A stretch of 64,000 bases of DNA from assembly GCF_016862315.1 (NCBI RefSeq), contig NZ_BOMS01000104.1, positions 20,120 to 84,119 of the forward strand. Direction: 5' to 3'. The notes under the pieces were generated by a model. It was not told the origin of the DNA. It saw only the letters and a list, made by a program, of their open reading frames with translations, and did not search any database. Positions 60,374 through 64,000 of this stretch are shown in pieces; position 1 is the stretch's first letter; the number at the start of each line of letters is the position of its first letter. The position numbers and the translations under genes were made by a program. The stretch is from Actinoplanes palleronii (lineage in GTDB: Bacteria; Actinomycetota; Actinomycetes; Mycobacteriales; Micromonosporaceae).

Positions 60374-63300
60374 TCAGTCCGCGACTGGGTCCCGGCCCTC
60401 GTTCCGGTCCTGCGAGCGGTCGGCGGACGAGGGAGCGCCGTTGACCGGTCCCTCGTCCGATGTGCCGCTGCGGGTGGGGCCGCCGTTCGCCGGGCGTGCC
60501 CGGTCGTGGTCGGCCAGGGTGGCCGGCCGCCGGACCGGAGCCGGCGGGGTTCCCCCGGTCATCCAGTCGTCCAGGGTCTGCGGGCGGGGCGCGCCGGAGC
60601 TGACCGGGCGGTTGTCGCCGCCTTGCAGGTCGTCGAGGTTCCGCGGGCGGAGTGCGCCCGAGCTGACCGGGCGGTTGTCGCCGCTTTGCAGGTCGTCGAG
60701 GTTCTGCGGGCGGAGTGCGCCGGAGCTGACCGGGCGGTTGTCGTCGAGGCTCTCCGGGCGGCTTCCGTGCAGCCACTCGTCAAGCGTCTGCGGCCGTCGT
60801 CCCGGCACGGAGCTGACCGGCACGGAGCTGACCGGAATGGAGCTGACCGGCACCGGACTGACCGGCGGGAGGTCGCCCAGCGTCTGCGGTCGCCGGCCGT
60901 AGGCCGGGGCACTGACCGGCGCGATCGCCGGGGTCCCGGCACCGGCCGGATCCGGTTCGTCCGCGGCGTGGTCACCATCCTCAGCGGCCCACTCGGGAAC
61001 CATCGGGGCGGCATCCGGTTCAGCCCGTTCCACAGTGTTGTCCGGCTCGGCCGGTGACGTCTCCGGTTCGACCTCCGTAGGCACGCTTTCCGCGGCCCGC
61101 GAAGCCACCCGTTCGGGTTCCTCCTCGCTCGGCGTGGTGCCGGGCGTGGCGGGCAGCGCCGGAGCAGGGGCCCGCTCGTCGGATGCGGATGCGTCGGTCT
61201 CGGGACCCGGCGCGTGAGAGCTCCCGGCCGATACCGGCTGTTCCTCGGCGTCCGCCACGCCGTCCTCAGCCGCTACCTCATTCGTGGCATCGGTGGGCTC
61301 CGGGGCGGTGACCGGCTCCTCGCCGGTGATGCCGGTGGATTCCGCCGTGGCGGCCGGCTCCTCGATCGGCGCCGGTTCGGCGCGCCGGCGAGCCGGCACG
61401 GGGAAGTCGCCAAGGGTCGCCGGACGGCTCGCTCGCTCGGCCGGAACGTCCGGCGTCGACGAACGGTCCGACCCGGCAGGCTCGGTGGACCTGGCACCGA
61501 GCCAGTCGTCGAGCGTCCGCGGCCGCTGGGCCGCGGGTTGCTCGGCGACGGCCGGTTCCGGCGAAGCCGGTCCGGTCGAAAGGGCACCTGCCACCAGGCC
61601 GGCTTCGCCGGCCGGATCCTGAACAACCAGGCCGGCCGAAAGCGCGTCACTGGTCGGCTCCTCGGCGACCGGGTCGATCCGCAGGTCGTCAGCGGCCGGT
61701 TCCGCAGTGTCCGTGGTCGCTGGCAGGGGGTCAGTGGCCGGTTCCGCGGCGACCGTGGTCGCTGGCAGGCGGTCGGCGGCGGGTTCCGGAGCAACCGGCG
61801 TGCCGGCCTGCTCGCTGGTGGCAGGCTCAGGGATGACCTCGATGCGGGCCTGCTCGCCGGCAACCGGTTCGGTGCGACCAGCGACAGATTCGTCGAGGTC
61901 ATCGACTGGCTCGTCGAGGTCGGCGACGGGCCCTGTGAGGTCAGCGGCCGGTTCGTCGAGGTCGGCGGCCGGTTCTGCGAGGTCAGTGGCCGCTGCGGTG
62001 GGTCCGGCGGCCGGGTCGGTGCCGGGTGCCTGGTCGTCGGCTGCCGGCTCCGTAATGGAGGTTTGCCCGGCGGCGGTGTCGGCCGCAGCCGCCGGCTCGG
62101 TCTCCGCGTCGGCGAGCCAGGGAAAGTCCGAACCCGAAGTGGCTGCCGGAGCCTCGGCGCTGCCGACGATACCGGCGATCCGGGGATCGGACATCCAGGT
62201 GAACGCGTCCGCGACCTCGGCCGGAATCGCACTGACCGGAACAACGTCAGCCACCGGGACCGCAGCCACCGGCTCGCCCGCAGCCACCGGGACCGCAGCC
62301 ACCGGCTCGCCCGCAGCCACCGGGACCGCAGCCACCGGCTCGCCCGCCGCCCGGACGTCCTCAGCCGCCGTTTTGTCCCGATCCGTCCGGGCGGCCGAAG
62401 CATCCTGGTCCGCAGCGACCACGTGGTCTGCGTCAGCCGCCTCGTCCTCGGCGGCGTGGGGTGCCGCAACCACCTGGTCTGCCGGGACCACCTGGTCCGC
62501 GGCAACGCCCTGATCCGCCGGTACAGCCTGTCCCGCAGCGTTCTCGGGGTCCGGCTGGCCGAAAGGGCCCCGCCGGGTCGCAGCGTCCGACTCAGCGGCG
62601 GGAGCAGCCTCACCTGCGGGGTCGGACCCGTCCGCGGCGGCAACCGGGTCGGCCTGGAGGTCTTCGTCCGCCGGGGCGACCGGGTCGGCCTGGCGGTCTT
62701 CGTCCGCCGGGGCAACCGGGACGGCCTGGAAGCCTTCGTCCGCCGGCTTGGCAAGCGGATCGGGCTCGGGGGAGAGCGCCTGGCTCCCTGCGGACGATGA
62801 CTCCTCCGCAGGCGATGACGCTTCGGTGAGCGACGGCGTCTCCGACGAGGAAACATCGGCGGCCTGCCGGGTCCCGGGCGGGTCGGCGGCGACCGCCTCG
62901 GCGCCGGCGGCCAGGGTGGCCTCGACCCGGGCCCAGAGTGCGTCGCTGTCGAGCGGCTCGGCAGCCTGCGCCGCGGGCTCCGAAGGCGGTTCTGAAGTCG
63001 CGTCCGAACGGGGTTCCGGAGTCGGCTCCGCATTCACATCTGCGGAATCGTCCGCTGATGCCTCGGCGTTCGAGTCCTCGCTGCCGGGAGCGTGCGCCAC
63101 CGAGAAGTCCTCGGCCGGGGCGGTCGGCGCGTCCTGAGCGGCCGAGACCAGGGAACCATCCTCGAACGAGACGTCGGTGGCCGAGCCGGTCCGGGCTGAG
63201 AGCGGTCCGGTCTCCTCGAGCGGAGAACCGTGTGCGGCCGCCGTCTCGCTGAAGAGCGGAGTGGGCATCCCCTCGGTGAGCCGGTTGAAGGCGTGCGCCG

Positions 63301-64000
63301 AGGCGGCTTCGCTGAACAGCGGAGGCACCTCCTCGCCGGGCGCGGGTGCGAGCCCGGGCACGCTCGGCGCGGAACCCTCCGAATAGATCGGAAGAGCCTG
63401 AGTGCGGTCCTCGACCCCAAGCCCGGCGGGCACGGAGCTGCCCGCCTCCGCATCGCCTCCGGCGACGGGCAGGGGCCCGGACAGGGTGGCGGCATCGTCG
63501 GCGGATTCCGGGGAATCCGCACTGACGTGCGGCGCCTCGTCCCCGGCGCCCGCTTCGTCCTCGGTGGTGGCCCGAGGACTGGCGCTGACCGGAGTCACCT
63601 CATCGTCGGTGGTGACCAGCGGACTGGTGCCGGACGGATCGTCACCGGCCGAGGCCCGGAACGCGGCGTCGGAAGGCGCCGCATCGTCCGGGTCGGCGGT
63701 CGGGGCAGGCTTCTCCCGGCTGGAGATGATCGGCATGACCTGCGTGGCATCGTCGGCCGGAGCCGGAGCATCGTTCTCGCTGAGGGAATCAAGCGGAGCC
63801 GGACCACCCTCGGCATCTGCCGGGACAGCCCGAACCGCCGCGCCCGCTCCGATGGATGTGTCCGAGATGATCGGAAGGATCTGAGTGCGGTCGGCCCCAC
63901 CGTCGACCGCTGCGGCGCCGCCGTCCGCCTCGGTCGAGCTGCCGTCGGTCGACGAGCCGATGCCCCCGGACTCCCCGGAGCCGGAGCCGGCAGCGGCAGC
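60374..64000 (-). CDS. Large acidic, disordered repeat protein (C-terminal 1,208 residues)
   Basis: The frame is open to the right edge, so the N-terminus lies outside. The visible part is Ala/Pro/Glu/Asp/Val-rich and almost certainly disordered. Repeated motifs: TQ-x-(L/M)PI(I/Y)S (TQILPIISDTS, TQVMPIISSRE, TQALPIYSEGS) near the right side; VAAVPVAAGEP three times in the middle; and, in the last 360 residues, RPxTLxDW-like motifs (RPRTLDDWLGA, RPATLGDFPVP, RPQTLDEWLHG, RPQTLDDWMTG and others) with PVSS units. No domain, membrane helix or signal is seen. The motifs may be docking sites for a partner. A long opposite-strand frame is a shadow. Confidence 0.8.
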   Translation of the reverse strand, partial: AAAAGSGSGESGGIGSSTDGSSTEADGGAAAVDGGADRTQILPIISDTSIGAGAAVRAVPADAEGGPAPLDSLSENDAPAPADDATQVMPIISSREKPAPTADPDDAAPSDAAFRASAGDDPSGTSPLVTTDDEVTPVSASPRATTEDEAGAGDEAPHVSADSPESADDAATLSGPLPVAGGDAEAGSSVPAGLGVEDRTQALPIYSEGSAPSVPGLAPAPGEEVPPLFSEAASAHAFNRLTEGMPTPLFSETAAAHGSPLEETGPLSARTGSATDVSFEDGSLVSAAQDAPTAPAEDFSVAHAPGSEDSNAEASADDSADVNAEPTPEPRSDATSEPPSEPAAQAAEPLDSDALWARVEATLAAGAEAVAADPPGTRQAADVSSSETPSLTEASSPAEESSSAGSQALSPEPDPLAKPADEGFQAVPVAPADEDRQADPVAPADEDLQADPVAAADGSDPAGEAAPAAESDAATRRGPFGQPDPENAAGQAVPADQGVAADQVVPADQVVAAPHAAEDEAADADHVVAADQDASAARTDRDKTAAEDVRAAGEPVAAVPVAAGEPVAAVPVAAGEPVAAVPVADVVPVSAIPAEVADAFTWMSDPRIAGIVGSAEAPAATSGSDFPWLADAETEPAAAADTAAGQTSITEPAADDQAPGTDPAAGPTAAATDLAEPAADLDEPAADLTGPVADLDEPVDDLDESVAGRTEPVAGEQARIEVIPEPATSEQAGTPVAPEPAADRLPATTVAAEPATDPLPATTDTAEPAADDLRIDPVAEEPTSDALSAGLVVQDPAGEAGLVAGALSTGPASPEPAVAEQPAAQRPRTLDDWLGARSTEPAGSDRSSTPDVPAERASRPATLGDFPVPARRRAEPAPIEEPAATAESTGITGEEPVTAPEPTDATNEVAAEDGVADAEEQPVSAGSSHAPGPETDASASDERAPAPALPATPGTTPSEEEPERVASRAAESVPTEVEPETSPAEPDNTVERAEPDAAPMVPEWAAEDGDHAADEPDPAGAGTPAIAPVSAPAYGRRPQTLGDLPPVSPVPVSSIPVSSVPVSSVPGRRPQTLDEWLHGSRPESLDDNRPVSSGALRPQNLDDLQSGDNRPVSSGALRPRNLDDLQGGDNRPVSSGAPRPQTLDDWMTGGTPPAPVRRPATLADHDRARPANGGPTRSGTSDEGPVNGAPSSADRSQDRNEGRDPVAD
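60598..60743. repeat. 63-bp in-frame tandem repeat
   Basis: AGCTGACCGGGCGGTTGTCG recurs at 60598, 60661 and 60724, giving a 63-bp period. On the minus strand it encodes 21-residue units, each with DNRPVSSGA followed by RPxxLDD. Confidence 0.85.
62250..62348. repeat. 33-bp in-frame tandem repeat
   Basis: About three copies of a 33-bp unit containing CAGCCACCGGCTCGCCCG lie inside the large repeat-protein gene. On the minus strand they encode the 11-residue unit VAAVPVAAGEP. Very similar copies suggest recent slippage or recombination. Confidence 0.8.

Noticed and set aside
61214..62800. Long plus-strand open frame of 528 codons inside the large repeat-protein gene
   Set aside because: It mirrors the codon bias of the minus-strand gene, has an Arg/Gly-rich product without domains, and the opposite frame carries clear in-frame protein repeats.

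Overview
The window is about 64 kb of very GC-rich actinobacterial chromosome. GTG starts are common, start and stop codons overlap by 4 nt in many gene pairs, and several genes look leaderless. The gene content suggests a filamentous, soil-type actinomycete of the Micromonosporaceae (Actinoplanes-like): a myo-inositol operon, TIGR03089 and DUF5990 proteins, a bacteriophytochrome, a CebR-type operator and a GH9 cellulase. The genus is an inference from content only. No rRNA, tRNA, CRISPR array, phage or insertion sequence was recognised.

Layout. 0-2.6 kb: the end of a GPP34-like gene, then an APC permease with a GNAT acetyltransferase, closed by a strong terminator. 2.77-12.64 kb: one long operon for myo-inositol use (iolC, iolB, iolD, iolA/mmsA, an IolE-like TIM barrel, a three-gene sugar ABC importer, iolG). 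12.9-18.5 kb: a methyltransferase, a TIGR03089 protein, small wall or lipoprotein genes, an HtrA-like protease, and a FAD monooxygenase behind a TetR regulator. 18.6-26.2 kb: a single-chain ABC exporter with one degenerate ATP site, a metallophosphoesterase, a P-loop kinase, a secreted beta-propeller protein and an unknown Cys-containing protein.

26.4-37.0 kb reads as a surface-glycan locus: polysaccharide deacetylase, beta-helix protein, a large polytopic membrane protein, three GT2 glycosyltransferases, a small Cys-rich protein, a sulfotransferase and a glycosidase-like beta-propeller. 37.3-41.3 kb holds a Ser/Thr kinase, a universal stress protein with an amino-acid permease, and a STAS protein. 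41.3-47.0 kb is a minus-strand run (TPR protein, esterase, ATP-grasp protein, GH9 cellulase); the cellulase carries a near-perfect CebR box inside its first codons. 47.4-53.9 kb is a signalling island: bacteriophytochrome kinase, receiver protein, GAF-SpoIIE phosphatase, DUF5990 protein and a CBS-like/GGDEF/EAL protein. 54.2-58.0 kb: SNF2 helicase and SWIM-finger protein. 58.0 kb: a secreted repeat protein whose leader contains a c-di-GMP-I riboswitch-like core. 58.7-64 kb: an atypical SDR protein and the C-terminal 1,208 residues of a huge acidic repeat protein that runs off the window.

The most unusual material is (i) two families of dispersed palindromic intergenic repeats that meet side by side near 28.6 kb, (ii) the light/c-di-GMP island with a possible c-di-GMP riboswitch 4 kb away, (iii) the possible sulfated-glycan locus, and (iv) the disordered protein with repeated RPxTLxDW, PVSS and TQxxPIIS motifs.
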